Source of the DNA: Rhizocola hellebori
GTDB taxonomy: Bacteria > Actinomycetota > Actinomycetes > Mycobacteriales > Micromonosporaceae
Direction: 5' to 3'
Assembly (NCBI RefSeq): GCF_016862955.1
Contig: NZ_BONY01000004.1
Span: 152,617 to 216,616 of the forward strand
Length of the DNA: 64,000 nucleotides
Each line of letters opens with the position of its first letter. Position 1 is the stretch's first letter. Both the position numbers and the translations under genes were made by a program. A model generated the notes under the pieces. It saw only the letters and a list, made by a program, of their open reading frames with translations. It was not told the DNA's origin and made no database searches. This document shows, in pieces, positions 27,304-36,157 of the stretch.

Positions 27304-27851
27304 CTACATTGGCCGAGTTGAGTTTAGAATGTTTGAGCATGTTTCGAGCGGACCTCTAGCGCACGTGGTGATCGTCGACGTGTTTGTAACGGCGACGTAG
27401 TCCCGTCGGCCTGTCCAATATGGCCTCCATACCCATCGCCAGCGAGAGCGAGAGCGAGTGGGCATGCCGGCGAGGACGGATCCCGGCAACGCTTCGCGAC
27501 AGTTCAGACACGCAGATTTGCAGCGCAACCGCCGGACAACATCGACAGGTAGTCCGCCGCACTCGCGATCCACATAAAGCACGGGCAGGTTGCCATGGCT
27601 CTGCCCGGTCCTTCCGGCGAAGGAAAGGCCGGACAGCAAGCCATGGCGCCGACACTGCACGAGGAGTGATTAGTTTGTCCGGGGCTCATTCGGGGGTAGC
27701 CGCCGCTTGCCACCAGCCAGCCCAAGTCCGCGACATGCCAGGTGCCTTGGGAAAGCTGCGGTACCAGAGCGGCATTAGTCAGCAACGTCGCGGCTGCGTC
27801 GTACCTACCGCCCGTCCGCACACAGCACGTGTGGGATGAGGATGTGCGGCG
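27304..27851. other. No recognisable gene
   Basis: 548 bases after the second regulator. Open frames on both strands lack ribosome-binding sites and domains. A short GAGAGCGAGAGCGAG run occurs at about 27440. Confidence 0.4.
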
Positions 27852-28184
27852 ATGCCTAACGTCACGGGCGTCTACGAGTTGCACACTCACGATGGCGGCC
27901 ACATCACACAGCCCAGCGCCGGCCAGCTCGCCGAGGCCATCATGGCGTTAGCCGCGCCGGACAACAGATACCTATATGTGCAGCCGGAACCAGACACCAA
28001 CTGGTACGTCGAAGTAACCCTGCCCGATCCCGCCACCGCCGACGTGTTCAACGGTCCTTACGAAATCCACTTCCAGGACAACGATGCCGACCCGGCAAGG
28101 TGGAGCGTCTACGGCGACGACCCGCAAGTCATCGCTACGCGCATACTAATCTGGGTCCAATCGATGATCAACGCGCGGCTATGA
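27852..28184 (+). CDS. Small acidic protein, possibly immunity-like
   Basis: 110 residues, acidic, with alternating strands and helices: TGVYELHTHDGGHITQPSAG, an alpha helix, then NRYLYVQPEPDTNWYVEVTL and a Trp-ending helix (ATRILIWVQSM). This mixed alpha/beta acidic pattern is seen in immunity proteins of polymorphic toxin systems such as Imm1-like families, but the match is only by shape and no toxin lies next to it. Followed by a strong inverted repeat at 28261-28309. Confidence 0.5.
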   Translation: MPNVTGVYELHTHDGGHITQPSAGQLAEAIMALAAPDNRYLYVQPEPDTNWYVEVTLPDPATADVFNGPYEIHFQDNDADPARWSVYGDDPQVIATRILIWVQSMINARL

Positions 28185-28255
28185 TGCGAACGTTCCGTTC
28201 CATGACACTTAAAGCACAGGCAATTTGCGTCACGGGTAGGTGCTCGGCGTTCCAA

Positions 28256-28549
28256 TCAGACGGGCCTCACCGCACCCGCGTGGGCGGGATACCGCTGCGG
28301 TGAGGCCCGATCGTTAGCGTTCACTGCGATGGTGCGCGGCGGGAGCCCACGGATGCCGCATAGCACATTTGCGCCAGCGACCTGTGGGCTCGTTTCAAGC
28401 CGCTCCTCGAGCAGGCGATTGCCTGCTGTGGTGATCCGCTGCACGTTGCGAACGTATTTGACGTCGCCGAATCCGCGGTCCGCTACGCGGACGTCGACTG
28501 CCATCTCTTCGAGATGGCAGTCGAGAATTGTTACACGTTCACTGGGCAT
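28256..28549 (-). CDS. Small ORF coupled to the 719-residue gene
   Basis: The ATG overlaps the upstream stop (TGATG), suggesting translational coupling. The 97-residue product begins MPSERVTILDCHLEEMAV and continues with a plausible mixed fold (GDVKYVRNVQRITTAGNRLL). Two strong inverted repeats lie inside the frame (28494-28524 and 28261-28309), so it may instead be a structured 3' untranslated region. No family recognised. Confidence 0.4.
   Translation of the reverse strand: MPSERVTILDCHLEEMAVDVRVADRGFGDVKYVRNVQRITTAGNRLLEERLETSPQVAGANVLCGIRGLPPRTIAVNANDRASPQRYPAHAGAVRPV
28261..28309 (+). terminator. Perfect 14-bp inverted repeat
   Basis: CGGGCCTCACCGCA / TGCGGTGAGGCCCG with a 21-base loop, about 80 bases after the stop of the 27852 gene. 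There is no T-run, which is common for actinobacterial terminators. It also covers the 3' end of a reverse-strand small ORF. Confidence 0.5.
28494..28524 (-). terminator. Perfect 14-bp hairpin with a 3-base loop
   Basis: TCGACTGCCATCTC, loop TTC, GAGATGGCAGTCGA. It starts 25 bases after the stop of the 719-residue gene on the reverse strand. It may terminate or stabilise that transcript. Confidence 0.5.
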
Positions 28550-30708
28550 CACCCGGATCCGCTTGGAGCATGAGCGGTCGACTCGATCGCCGCCGCGGCC
28601 GGTCGCCGGATAGCGTCGTGCTGGCCGTTGACCGCCCGGTCGCCCAGCCAATCCAGCCTGGCTGAATCCTCACGCCACCCCGCGCCGACCGCCGCGGCAA
28701 CCGTCTCCCGGCACCGATCTATGCGTTCGGCCGCGGACCCGGCGCCGAACACCGTCGAGATCACGTCGACGACGGCATGCCTAGGGTCCTGGCCGCTTTC
28801 GAGTCGACCCTCAATCACCGCAACCGCAAGCGCAGCCAGTAGGTCGCGGCTGGCCTCGTCGGTCTGCGCGTCCTGCTTAGCCTTACCCGGCTCTGGTGCC
28901 GATATCGTGTGCACGCTATAGGTCGAGGCGACCAGCAGCCTCTTGCGCTCGAACGGCCGCTCGACACAGTTTGCATACCAGCTCGGGTGAGAATGCATAG
29001 CAGCGACCACCGTTGCGATGTCGCGCGCCACCGAGTACATGGCTTCCCGATCGTCTGCGCCCTCGGCCGCCCGTTGGCGCGCCCACATTCCGATCGGCCG
29101 GACCTGCATGCGCGCACCTGTTTCCACGCCCACCCACTCCAGCATCTTTATCCCCAGCTCCATCAGCTGCTTGTCATGGTTCAGCTTCTGCGTCAGCCAC
29201 TTCGGGATACGTGGACGCTGCAGCGCGCCGCGCTCACCGCGACGACGTCGATGAGTGTCGACTGTCACGGCGGGCACCCGCCTGACGACCCAGCCTTCGA
29301 GGTTGTGTATCGGACTACGGCCGTTACGGAACAGGTCGTCGAGGACCGCATCCATGTCGTCATCGAAACAGTCGAGGCCGTCTTGGCACAGGTTGCCGGC
29401 GGACACGGCGTTCCTACGGCGCGCCCCCAGCGGGCGGGTCAGTCGGTGAAACACCACCGGTTGCAACAGCTCGTACGCTTCGTTCCGGAGTCGGCGACGT
29501 TCATCAACGGAGGCAGCGCTGAAGTGAGCGACAAGTTCGCCCTGCCGCGCCAGGTCTCGCACACTGGGCTGGGTGCCATCGACCTGCATCTGCGCTTTGT
29601 CGCTCAGCGCAGTCGTATGCACGTTGTGTGTGCCGCCGAAGATGCGTGTGCGTTGCACCATGAACTCCAAACTTGCCTTGCCTACATCGTGTGTCTGGTG
29701 CAGCAGATGCGTGAGGACGATCAAATCCAGCGCGCCTTCTACGACGATCACGAGGTCGGAATCGGAAGCTACCAAACCGGCGGTGTCATGAACATTGAGG
29801 AACTTTCCGCAGCTGATGGATCCACCGAGCAGCGCTGACTTGGGGGTGATTGCCGAACTCGCAGCCGCGAGCGCTGCCGGAAGCTCGGCCCTCCTGTACG
29901 GAATTTGGTCTCCGCTTAAGATGAGGCCGCACCGCTCAAACGCCGCGGCCCTTTCTTGCTCCGCGGCATCGTCGGCGTCGCTGCGGATCTCGGGCATGCC
30001 ACACCGAGCATCGGGTGGCAAGAACACCGGCAGATGGCTTCGATCCGATGCATTTGGGAGGATCTCGGCCGAGCCGGAACCCCCGTTGTGTTGCGTACCA
30101 ATGTAGATGCCCGCGAGCTGAAAAATCGAATCTGATCCGCACGCAGCTGTCACCTGCTCAGCAGCCGGGGGAGGCGATACAACCGCCTGAGCCTCTGCCT
30201 CGTCTAGGATGTGTTGAGCTTGCGCATTTGCCTCCGACACTAGCCGACGGGCATCACGCTCGGCCTCCTGGCGGAGCCGTGCCTGCAGATCGGCGGCCTT
30301 TGCCAGCGCAGCGTCCTGATAGGCGTCAGCTTTATCGCGAATACGCTTGGCGTACCGCTCAGCCTCTTGCCGCACCCTGCGGGCGTAGAAATCCGCGGCG
30401 TCCCGGATGGCTGTTGCCATCAACGGGCTGTGGCGTACAGGCTTTGGAAGCAGCTCGATCAGTCTTGACCCGGAAAGGTCGACCTCGATGCCAGCCACCC
30501 TGAGCGCGTGTGATGTCGGGCAGACCAGCGTCGGTTGCATCTCCACTGGCAGTTCCTGCGCCGTCATCGGACTGCGCTTCTTGTGCTCACGCAGCTTTGC
30601 GCGAACTGCATCGTCGGACAACGACTGCTCAGTGGCGCCTAGGAAAAGATCGACCACCTCATCAAGCAACTCGCGGAGCGGCTCGTTGCCTGGATTGTTG
30701 ACAGTCAT
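28549..30708 (-). CDS. 719-residue partner of an ECF-like sigma factor, function unknown
   Basis: The ATG overlaps the sigma-factor stop by four bases. Domains in order: residues 1-95 helical; about 95-175 an Arg/Ala/Glu-rich coiled coil resembling ATP-synthase subunit b or DivIVA stalks (RQEAERYAKRIRDKADAYQD); 200-300 low complexity; 300-400 mixed; and 420-560 a conserved block with RNGRSPIHNLEGWVVRRVPA and RPRIPKWLTQKLNHDKQLM, the latter familiar from actinobacterial proteins paired with sigma factors. It has no membrane segment. It may be a co-regulator or cytoplasmic anti-sigma factor. Family identity not resolved. Confidence 0.65.
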   Translation of the reverse strand: MTVNNPGNEPLRELLDEVVDLFLGATEQSLSDDAVRAKLREHKKRSPMTAQELPVEMQPTLVCPTSHALRVAGIEVDLSGSRLIELLPKPVRHSPLMATAIRDAADFYARRVRQEAERYAKRIRDKADAYQDAALAKAADLQARLRQEAERDARRLVSEANAQAQHILDEAEAQAVVSPPPAAEQVTAACGSDSIFQLAGIYIGTQHNGGSGSAEILPNASDRSHLPVFLPPDARCGMPEIRSDADDAAEQERAAAFERCGLILSGDQIPYRRAELPAALAAASSAITPKSALLGGSISCGKFLNVHDTAGLVASDSDLVIVVEGALDLIVLTHLLHQTHDVGKASLEFMVQRTRIFGGTHNVHTTALSDKAQMQVDGTQPSVRDLARQGELVAHFSAASVDERRRLRNEAYELLQPVVFHRLTRPLGARRRNAVSAGNLCQDGLDCFDDDMDAVLDDLFRNGRSPIHNLEGWVVRRVPAVTVDTHRRRRGERGALQRPRIPKWLTQKLNHDKQLMELGIKMLEWVGVETGARMQVRPIGMWARQRAAEGADDREAMYSVARDIATVVAAMHSHPSWYANCVERPFERKRLLVASTYSVHTISAPEPGKAKQDAQTDEASRDLLAALAVAVIEGRLESGQDPRHAVVDVISTVFGAGSAAERIDRCRETVAAAVGAGWREDSARLDWLGDRAVNGQHDAIRRPAAAAIESTAHAPSGSG

Positions 30709-31304
30709 CCCCGTCCCTCCCGTCGTTCCTCAAGGCCAACCGAATCGTGATCGAGCAGCCAGGCTTCATGAAGCCGGGCTCTGGCCAGCGACAGCTGCTT
30801 GCGGATCGCCGCCTCGTTCTTCCTGAAGTTCTTACTCATCTCGTCCACAGTCATCCCGCCGAATACCAAACCGCGGATGACCTGGCCCATCGCTGGCGTC
30901 AAGACGTCCCACCGCGACAGAAGCCACTCCTTGAGCTCCACGAGCGCTAGACCCGAATCGTCCACGCCGACAAGCTCGTCGACCTCGCCCTCATCTTCCT
31001 GCAGCAGCACCTCCAGCCCACGCGTCGAATCCCGGAACAACGCGGCGATATGGCTTTTCACCGCCTTGCGGGCGTACGCCAACGGATGGCCGATGGTTTC
31101 CCAGCGCTTGTCCACATCGAGCATCGCGGCGGCGGTGACCTCCTCGGCCTCGGGCCAGGAGATCCCTCCGCGAGAGAAGGCGAAGGCCGCCAGCACGCGG
31201 TAATTTTCGAGGTAGAACGTGTCGAATGCTGCCTGCACTGCCTGTGACCTGACAGCGCGGGCAGTCTGGGTCACCGCGCTTTGTCCCGTGTTGGGCTGCG
31301 CCAC
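30705..31304 (-). CDS. ECF-like RNA polymerase sigma factor
   Basis: 199 residues. The sigma-2 region spans about 27-95 (ENYRVLAAFAFSRGGISWPE, then AEEVTAAAMLDVDKRW and PLAYARKAVKSHIAALF). The sigma-4 region spans about 130-185, with an HTH (GGMTVDEMSKNFRKNEAAIR). Typical promoter-recognition sigma for alternative control. The stop overlaps the start of the 719-residue protein, so the pair is expressed together and the partner probably modulates it. Target promoters cannot be read here. Confidence 0.75.
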   Translation of the reverse strand: MAQPNTGQSAVTQTARAVRSQAVQAAFDTFYLENYRVLAAFAFSRGGISWPEAEEVTAAAMLDVDKRWETIGHPLAYARKAVKSHIAALFRDSTRGLEVLLQEDEGEVDELVGVDDSGLALVELKEWLLSRWDVLTPAMGQVIRGLVFGGMTVDEMSKNFRKNEAAIRKQLSLARARLHEAWLLDHDSVGLEERREGRG

Positions 31305-31355
31305 ACCGGGACCTCCGATCGGTAGCTGGGCCTGTCACATAGGGAAGGTGCAGTT

Positions 31356-31392
31356 TTGGGGCCTCGTGTGAACACGAGACCCCAAGATTTTT
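31356..31392. terminator. Strong hairpin with a T-run
   Basis: TTGGGG-C-CTCGTGT / ACACGAG-A-CCCCAA, 13 paired positions with one mismatch and a 2-base loop, followed on the forward strand by GATTTTTC. It lies between the small membrane ORF at 31402 and the sigma gene and would separate the two reverse-strand transcripts. Confidence 0.6.
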
Positions 31393-31401
31393 CGGGCGAG
31401 A

Positions 31402-31584
31402 TCAGCGATCCAAGGTCAACACCCAGCCGACCAGCGTGGTCGCCATCGCCGCCACTGTCACAGTCACGCCCATCGAGTCCGTGATCAGATAGGTGCCCAC
31501 CGTCTGCGCAATCGCGGCGTTGATCAGACCGACCACAGTTCTGGCCGAGAACCGACGCCCCCCAGGTGCTAGGGTGATATTCAC
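31402..31584 (-). CDS. Small membrane protein
   Basis: GTG at 31584 with AGGAGG nine bases upstream. The 60-residue product has a basic N-terminus and one or two membrane helices (TVVGLINAAIAQTVGTYL, then VTVTVAAMATTLVGWVL). It lies upstream of the sigma gene, separated by the terminator. Function unknown. Confidence 0.5.
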   Translation of the reverse strand: MNITLAPGGRRFSARTVVGLINAAIAQTVGTYLITDSMGVTVTVAAMATTLVGWVLTLDR

Positions 31585-32305
31585 GAACAACTTCCTCCTG
31601 CCTCACGGCCAGCCCAAGCACCGGCTCACTCAGGTAGGTGCGAGATACCGCGATCATGTGAACATTTGCAGGTCACCGCGGCGCAGAGTTGGCCTTGCTC
31701 GCCGAAGGTCATCCGCATCGTAGACAAGGCTAACGATCACACACGCTCCGGCTTGGCCAACCCATTCGTCGACACGGACGTCCAAAGCGGCCGCCCCGCC
31801 GAAAAATGATCAGAACGCGGCTCCCTGGCAGCTTCATCGACTAGTACGGTGTGCTGAAAGCCTGGCGTTTCCGTGTCAACACACAGTGGGACGACACCGA
31901 GGGGAATCTCGCCCAGCACGGGGTTGTCAACCGGTCACACATGCCGCGGTTCGCCACGAAAATCCGGCAAGACCGCGCCATAGTGACGCACACGATCCTT
32001 CGAGCTCGCGGCGATCATCCTTCAGTGTTCATGAGCTGCTGGAGGTCAGTCCGATATCCCGCAAGTTCCATTTCTGCATATCTGGAACTCCTCTGTGTGA
32101 CACCGGTTCATTCCATTCATTGAGGATTTTGGCGGGCTGACGTAACTTCGGATTTCTGAAGCGTTTCAAGAGGGGTGATCCCAGTGGCTGCGGTACCGGG
32201 CCACAAGATGGCCCGACACCGCCAACCCACACCTGCTGATCAACCGGGAAACAGCACTGACCTTCGACCCGATCAGCACCTGCCTTCACCGCGCCTGCGA
32301 CCCGC
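31585..32305. other. No recognisable gene
   Basis: About 720 bases with only short, low-quality frames. It precedes a recombinase remnant and is probably insertion debris. Confidence 0.4.
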
Positions 32306-32593
32306 GGACTGCCTGCCAACCTCGATCGCTTGCGAGTTCATCGGCAACTCGAGGAAGCGATCGCCAGCAACGCGGACCCGCTGCATCTGGCCGAGATGTT
32401 CGACGTCTGCGACAAGACCGCCGTAAAAAAAGCTACCAACGCACGCCATCTGCTTGGATCCACAGTAGAGCGGCACGCGTCCGGCTCCATCGGGGGCGAG
32501 GAGAAGCCAAACCGTACACCGCCGACGCGTAGGTACATATCTGGCTGGCTGATCAACCGATACCGTTCTCTGCCGACGTGCCACATGTTTTGA
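32306..32593 (+). pseudogene. C-terminal remnant of a recombinase-like protein
   Basis: The frame reads LPANLDRLRVHRQLEEAIAS, then DPLHLAEMFDVCDKTAVKKA and TNARHLLGS. This DPLHLAxxFxxxxKTAxxxA pattern is the usual C-terminal end of a large family of actinobacterial integrase-associated proteins. Nothing upstream continues it, so only the 3' end survives. Confidence 0.45.
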
Positions 32594-32619
32594 CTGCCCA
32601 TACGTTGAGGAGGCTGTCG

Positions 32620-33396
32620 GTGCATGGCATTGGCGCTCGGGTCGTGGCTGCATGCTTCGTAGCGTTAGCGACATTTGTTGGCTCCTGGTGGATGATCCAA
32701 GCTCAGGTCGGTTGGGGCCAAGACACGGCGCTCGGCGTCGCTGGGGCTGCGATGGCAGTGGTGCTATTTGTCCTTGGGTTCTGGGTTCTGCGCGGTTCCC
32801 GTGGATCAGTCGTCGAGACTGGAGATAGTGCTCGTGCAATGCCTGTAACGAATTTGAGTGGTCCAAGATTGACTCGATTTCCGACCTCCGGTTTGGCCGG
32901 TGTGGCTTCCGTGGTTGTCGTGCTTGCTTGCGTAGTAGGAGCCTTTGCCGTTTGGAATTCAAAGATCCGGGGGAACGGGGAGACGCTGGTGGCGGACCTT
33001 GCGGCGTCGGTAGAAGTAAATCGACCGCAAGCAAAGATAACTCTTGAGCGCATTACGCTCCGTCGGGCGCACGTTGAGTTTACGTTCATCGTGAAGAACC
33101 TCACGGAGTCCGATATTGTCGTTATGCACCGAGAACACTCTTGTGCGCTTCGGGATCAGGCGCATCGAGACCTTTGGCGGGGTACCTGCATGAAGGATGC
33201 CGAGGGTTTCTTCCAAAATGACTCAATTCTTGGGCCGGGAGAGACCAGGACGTTGATCGCACAGGCTGATGTTGATGGCATTGAGGCTGCTAGATTTGCC
33301 TTTCTTGAAATCTCGGCAGATCTGGGCTTGTTCGCATCGACGCGGATTGAAATGCCTGAGGCGGAACTTCGGCCCGTGGGTGCGGTTCCTTCTTGA
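32620..33396 (+). CDS. Membrane protein of unknown function
   Basis: GTG at 32620 with GAGGAGG six bases upstream; the frame is open 14 codons earlier. Three predicted helices (VVAACFVALATFVGSWWMI; AMAVVLFVLGFWVL; VASVVVVLACVVGAFAVW) precede a beta-rich extracytoplasmic domain with two Cys (HSCALRDQAHRDLW, GTCMKDAEGFF) and a Gly-Pro turn (LGPGETRTLI). The fold resembles an Ig-like or DUF4352-type sensor domain by shape only. Its GC content is visibly lower than that of its neighbours, a sign of recent transfer. Confidence 0.6.
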   Translation: MHGIGARVVAACFVALATFVGSWWMIQAQVGWGQDTALGVAGAAMAVVLFVLGFWVLRGSRGSVVETGDSARAMPVTNLSGPRLTRFPTSGLAGVASVVVVLACVVGAFAVWNSKIRGNGETLVADLAASVEVNRPQAKITLERITLRRAHVEFTFIVKNLTESDIVVMHREHSCALRDQAHRDLWRGTCMKDAEGFFQNDSILGPGETRTLIAQADVDGIEAARFAFLEISADLGLFASTRIEMPEAELRPVGAVPS

Positions 33397-33558
33397 GGGA
33401 TATCGGTCCCCGAGCCACACCAATCGACATATACGGATGCGTGACCGCCACGTCGTGAAGCTCGCCCGACACCATGATCACAAGCTGGAGCTCGCTCCAA
33501 AGGAACGCACCCGACCTGCACAAGGCACACGGGCTGACCTGAACCACTGACATGTAAA

Positions 33559-33636
33559 CTCACCCGGCGAGTCATCAGGAACCCACGGGCCCATCAGCGC
33601 ATACTGACCCCGACGGACCCGTGAGTTCCCGGTGAG
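33559..33636. promoter_or_regulatory. Nested inverted repeat between converging genes
   Basis: Inner arms GGAACCCACGGG (33578-33589) and CCCGTGAGTTCC (33618-33629) pair with one mismatch. Outer CTCACC (33559-33564) and GGTGAG (33631-33636) flank them. It lies eight bases from the methyltransferase stop. It could be a terminator or an element-end structure. Confidence 0.45.
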
Positions 33637-33643
33637 AATCCGT

Positions 33644-34510
33644 CTATTTCCCCGAACCTGCGGGGATTACGTGCTTCTTTAGGATGAGGACGTCCTCGTG
33701 TGCAACGAGGTGGGCAGGGACGCCTTCGGCACGGGTCTTGCGCACGGCCATGAGGCCGAACAGGTTGGCCCGGTGGATGATCTGGCCGTCGCGGACAGCG
33801 GCTAGCATCGCCGCGCACCGCTGGACCGGTTGTAGGCCAACACCCTGCGCGATGGCCAAAAGCTCGCCAGGCAGGTCGATGAAGTCATCTGGCCTGCGCC
33901 GCACCGGACGGCAGGTGATCGCAACGGTGCCTCCAGGGCGAAGCAGCGCGACGCTCGCCGACAGGATCGCGGCGAATCCGCCTAGCAGCCCCGACCAGTT
34001 CTTGTAGGCGAGGTTGCCGTGCTGACGGTCGCCATAATGCTGATCCCATTTGCGGACACCGTCTTTGGTGCCGCGCACCAATCCGTGCGTGCCGCGCCCG
34101 TACGGCGGTGAGGTGAGCACGAGCGCTACTCGGCCCGCCGCCGAAGCGGGGACCAGGTCGAGGAGTGCCGTGGCATCGCCGGTGAGGATTTTCGCGGCGC
34201 CTGTCGCGCCTTGCGATGCGGCGAGGTCCACGTTGGCCTGCGCCAGTGCGGTGAACCGTGGCTCGATGTCGATGCCGATCGTGTCACGTCCGACATGGAC
34301 GGCTTCGACCGCGGTCGTGCCGGATCCACACATCGGATCGAGCACCAGGTCACCGGGCGCTGTGAACGTGTTGATTGCATGTGCGGCGATCGCTGGCAGC
34401 ATCTTGCCCGGATGGCTTGAGGTCTGGGCGACATAGCGTCCCCGGCGCTGGTCGCGTGACGGGCGTTGGCAGGTCAGCCACACTGACGTGACGGGCATTT
34501 CTTGTGTCAT
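33644..34510 (-). CDS. DNA methyltransferase (N4-cytosine/N6-adenine type)
   Basis: 288 residues. SAM-binding motif X/I: SSHPGKMLPAIAAHAINTF, then DLVLDPMCGSGTTAVEA. Catalytic motif IV is TSPPYGRG, typical of amino-methyltransferases and, with TSPPY, more often of N4-cytosine enzymes. The order X-I-IV is visible. The ATG at 34510 overlaps the upstream stop (TGATGA), so it is coupled to the methyltransferase-like gene. No restriction enzyme is adjacent, so it is probably an orphan that marks the element's own DNA against host restriction. Target sequence unknown. Confidence 0.78.
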   Translation of the reverse strand: MTQEMPVTSVWLTCQRPSRDQRRGRYVAQTSSHPGKMLPAIAAHAINTFTAPGDLVLDPMCGSGTTAVEAVHVGRDTIGIDIEPRFTALAQANVDLAASQGATGAAKILTGDATALLDLVPASAAGRVALVLTSPPYGRGTHGLVRGTKDGVRKWDQHYGDRQHGNLAYKNWSGLLGGFAAILSASVALLRPGGTVAITCRPVRRRPDDFIDLPGELLAIAQGVGLQPVQRCAAMLAAVRDGQIIHRANLFGLMAVRKTRAEGVPAHLVAHEDVLILKKHVIPAGSGK

Positions 34511-35070
34511 CACCGGCCACCTTCTTCGGCGCCGCTGTTTGTGAAGATCAGGACGTCGGTATGGATGTCGAGTTGGGACAATCCGTCGGTTGCACCGGTC
34601 GCGGCCACGACATGCTGTAGGTAGCGAAGCCCAGCCGCTTTGGCAGCGGCCACGACATCGGCCGGCAGGATCGGATTGCCATGCGCGAGCAGAACTGCCA
34701 CACAACCGCCGGGGAGCAGCTTGGCCCGACATAAGGCGAAGAATTCCTGACCCAATACGCGGGTGTGGGGCCAGCCGGTGACGATTAGCGTCGCCGGTTC
34801 CTTGCCCCAGCCCGATTGCCGCGCGGCCTGGAGACGGCTTCGCCGCCCCGCGGCGATGACCGCACGGGCCAGCTGCGGCCCGTCAGTCAGATCGATGATC
34901 AGCTGACTTGGGTGGGTGAGGTTGTGGACTAGCCGCACCCCCGTCTGGTTGGACATCGTCTCGTCCTGCGCAGGTGCCGGGACCGGCCACACGGTGATCG
35001 GCACGGGGTGCTCGCCGGACACGACCTCCCCGACCGGGAGAGGCGCGTGTTGCGGATTCTGCTTCCTCAT
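34510..35070 (-). CDS. Methyltransferase-like partner protein
   Basis: 186 residues, upstream of and coupled to the DNA methyltransferase. A Rossmann-like pattern is visible (ATLIVTGWPHTRVLGQEFFA, then LLPGGCVAVLLAHG and LRYLQHVVAATG), as in the second half of SAM methyltransferases, but no SPPY-type motif is seen. It may be a degenerate subunit for DNA recognition or regulation. Its start is divergent from the 35363 gene across a region full of AACCTSTCAG motifs. Confidence 0.55.
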   Translation of the reverse strand: MRKQNPQHAPLPVGEVVSGEHPVPITVWPVPAPAQDETMSNQTGVRLVHNLTHPSQLIIDLTDGPQLARAVIAAGRRSRLQAARQSGWGKEPATLIVTGWPHTRVLGQEFFALCRAKLLPGGCVAVLLAHGNPILPADVVAAAKAAGLRYLQHVVAATGATDGLSQLDIHTDVLIFTNSGAEEGGR

Positions 35071-35108
35071 AGTGGGGTGGCCCCCGACGCGGACAGCGGC
35101 AGGACGTA

Positions 35109-35288
35109 CTGACAGGTCCCAGTACCGGGCTGAGAGGCGAAATGGACCACCCTGAAAACCTCTCAGTACCTCTCAGCGGCAGAACCACAGGCCACAACGC
35201 TTGCCAGATGGTAGGGCCGAGTCTGGGCGGAACCTCTCGGTAGCGTTCGGAGCGTCTCAAGCCGTTGGTGATGGCCCGTTTGAGAGGT
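35109..35288. promoter_or_regulatory. Cluster of AACCTSTCAG motifs in the divergent promoter region
   Basis: Copies or near-copies at 35109-35117 (CTGACAGGT), 35130-35138 (CTGAGAGGC), 35157-35166 (AACCTCTCAG), 35167-35176 (TACCTCTCAG), 35231-35240 (AACCTCTCGG) and 35279-35288 (TTTGAGAGGT). Both orientations occur. The position between the methyltransferase operon and the candidate regulator gene suggests operator sites. Confidence 0.65.
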
Positions 35289-35362
35289 GCGAGTGCCGCA
35301 ATCAGAGAAGAACTGGCCCGTGCAGCGTGTGCGGGCTTGGCCTTCTTCAAGGGAGCGACACC

Positions 35363-36157
35363 ATGGCGATTCTTACCGCCTTGTCAGCGATCGACCACGC
35401 CTTCGCCCAGCTGACCACCGAACGCCCGACACCGATGTTCTTCGACGCCGGCACTGTGCCCGGGCTGCCGGACCGGCCGATGTCGTTACAGGAGCTGAGC
35501 GATCTGCTGCGCGGTCGCGTCTACGTAGAGGTCACCGACGCGGTCTGGCGGCAGCTGGCAGGACATGCCCGCCAGTGGGGCGGGGAGTGGGTGACCGCCG
35601 CCGCCGGGATAGCCGCGCCGAGCCTGACCAAGATGGCCTCCCGCCTCGGCCGTAAACATCCGCAGCAGATCGAAGACATCGATTCCGAAGTGCTGGCTGG
35701 GTTCCTCGACGCGCTCACGCATGCCCCGCTGGAGCCACCGCAAATGTGGCTGCGGTTGTGCTGGGCCGCGTGGCGCGGCGGCCTGCGCGCGGTGCCCCAG
35801 GAGGAGATGCTGGAACTGAGCTGGGATGTGCCGTCGGGTTCGCGGCTGCCGCGAAGGCCATACGGCCACCCCGATCTGCTGCTGGGACGGGCTTGCCGGG
35901 CTGGGGTCATCACCCCCGATGCGGCTGAGCTGATCGGCGCAACCCGGTACGGGGGCGAGCTGATCGACGTTCTGGCGGCGCAGAAGGACATCACCCCGGC
36001 CGCGTTGCGCAAACGTAGGAGGGCTGCAGAGCTTCGATTGGCCTCCGTGTTGCGCACCGGCGACCTCTCAGGCCCAGCCCACACTCCGAAGGCGAACACC
36101 TCACAACGAACCACGCGACCGGAAACCTCACAGCTGCGGCTGACAGGAAACCTCTAA
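35363..36157 (+). CDS. Conjugative-element protein with a C-terminal HTH-like region (candidate regulator)
   Basis: ATG at 35363 with GGGAG six bases upstream; 264 residues, no membrane helix. The middle is helical (VWRQLAGHARQWGGEWVTAA). The C-terminal 90 residues look like a sigma-4 or HTH region: GRACRAGVITPDAAELIGAT, then DITPAALRKRRRAAELRLAS, where a basic recognition helix follows. It sits between two clusters of the AACCTSTCAG repeat and at the head of the transfer operon, so I infer a regulator of transfer genes. Direct homology is not established. Confidence 0.55.
   Translation: MAILTALSAIDHAFAQLTTERPTPMFFDAGTVPGLPDRPMSLQELSDLLRGRVYVEVTDAVWRQLAGHARQWGGEWVTAAAGIAAPSLTKMASRLGRKHPQQIEDIDSEVLAGFLDALTHAPLEPPQMWLRLCWAAWRGGLRAVPQEEMLELSWDVPSGSRLPRRPYGHPDLLLGRACRAGVITPDAAELIGATRYGGELIDVLAAQKDITPAALRKRRRAAELRLASVLRTGDLSGPAHTPKANTSQRTTRPETSQLRLTGNL

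Noticed and set aside
28256..28651. Extended reverse frame starting upstream of 28549
   Set aside because: The first 34 codons lie inside the 719-residue gene in another frame; only the part from the TGATG overlap is plausible.
35201..35362. 54-codon N-terminal extension of the candidate regulator
   Set aside because: It covers the motif-rich promoter region, and a good ribosome-binding site precedes the ATG at 35363.
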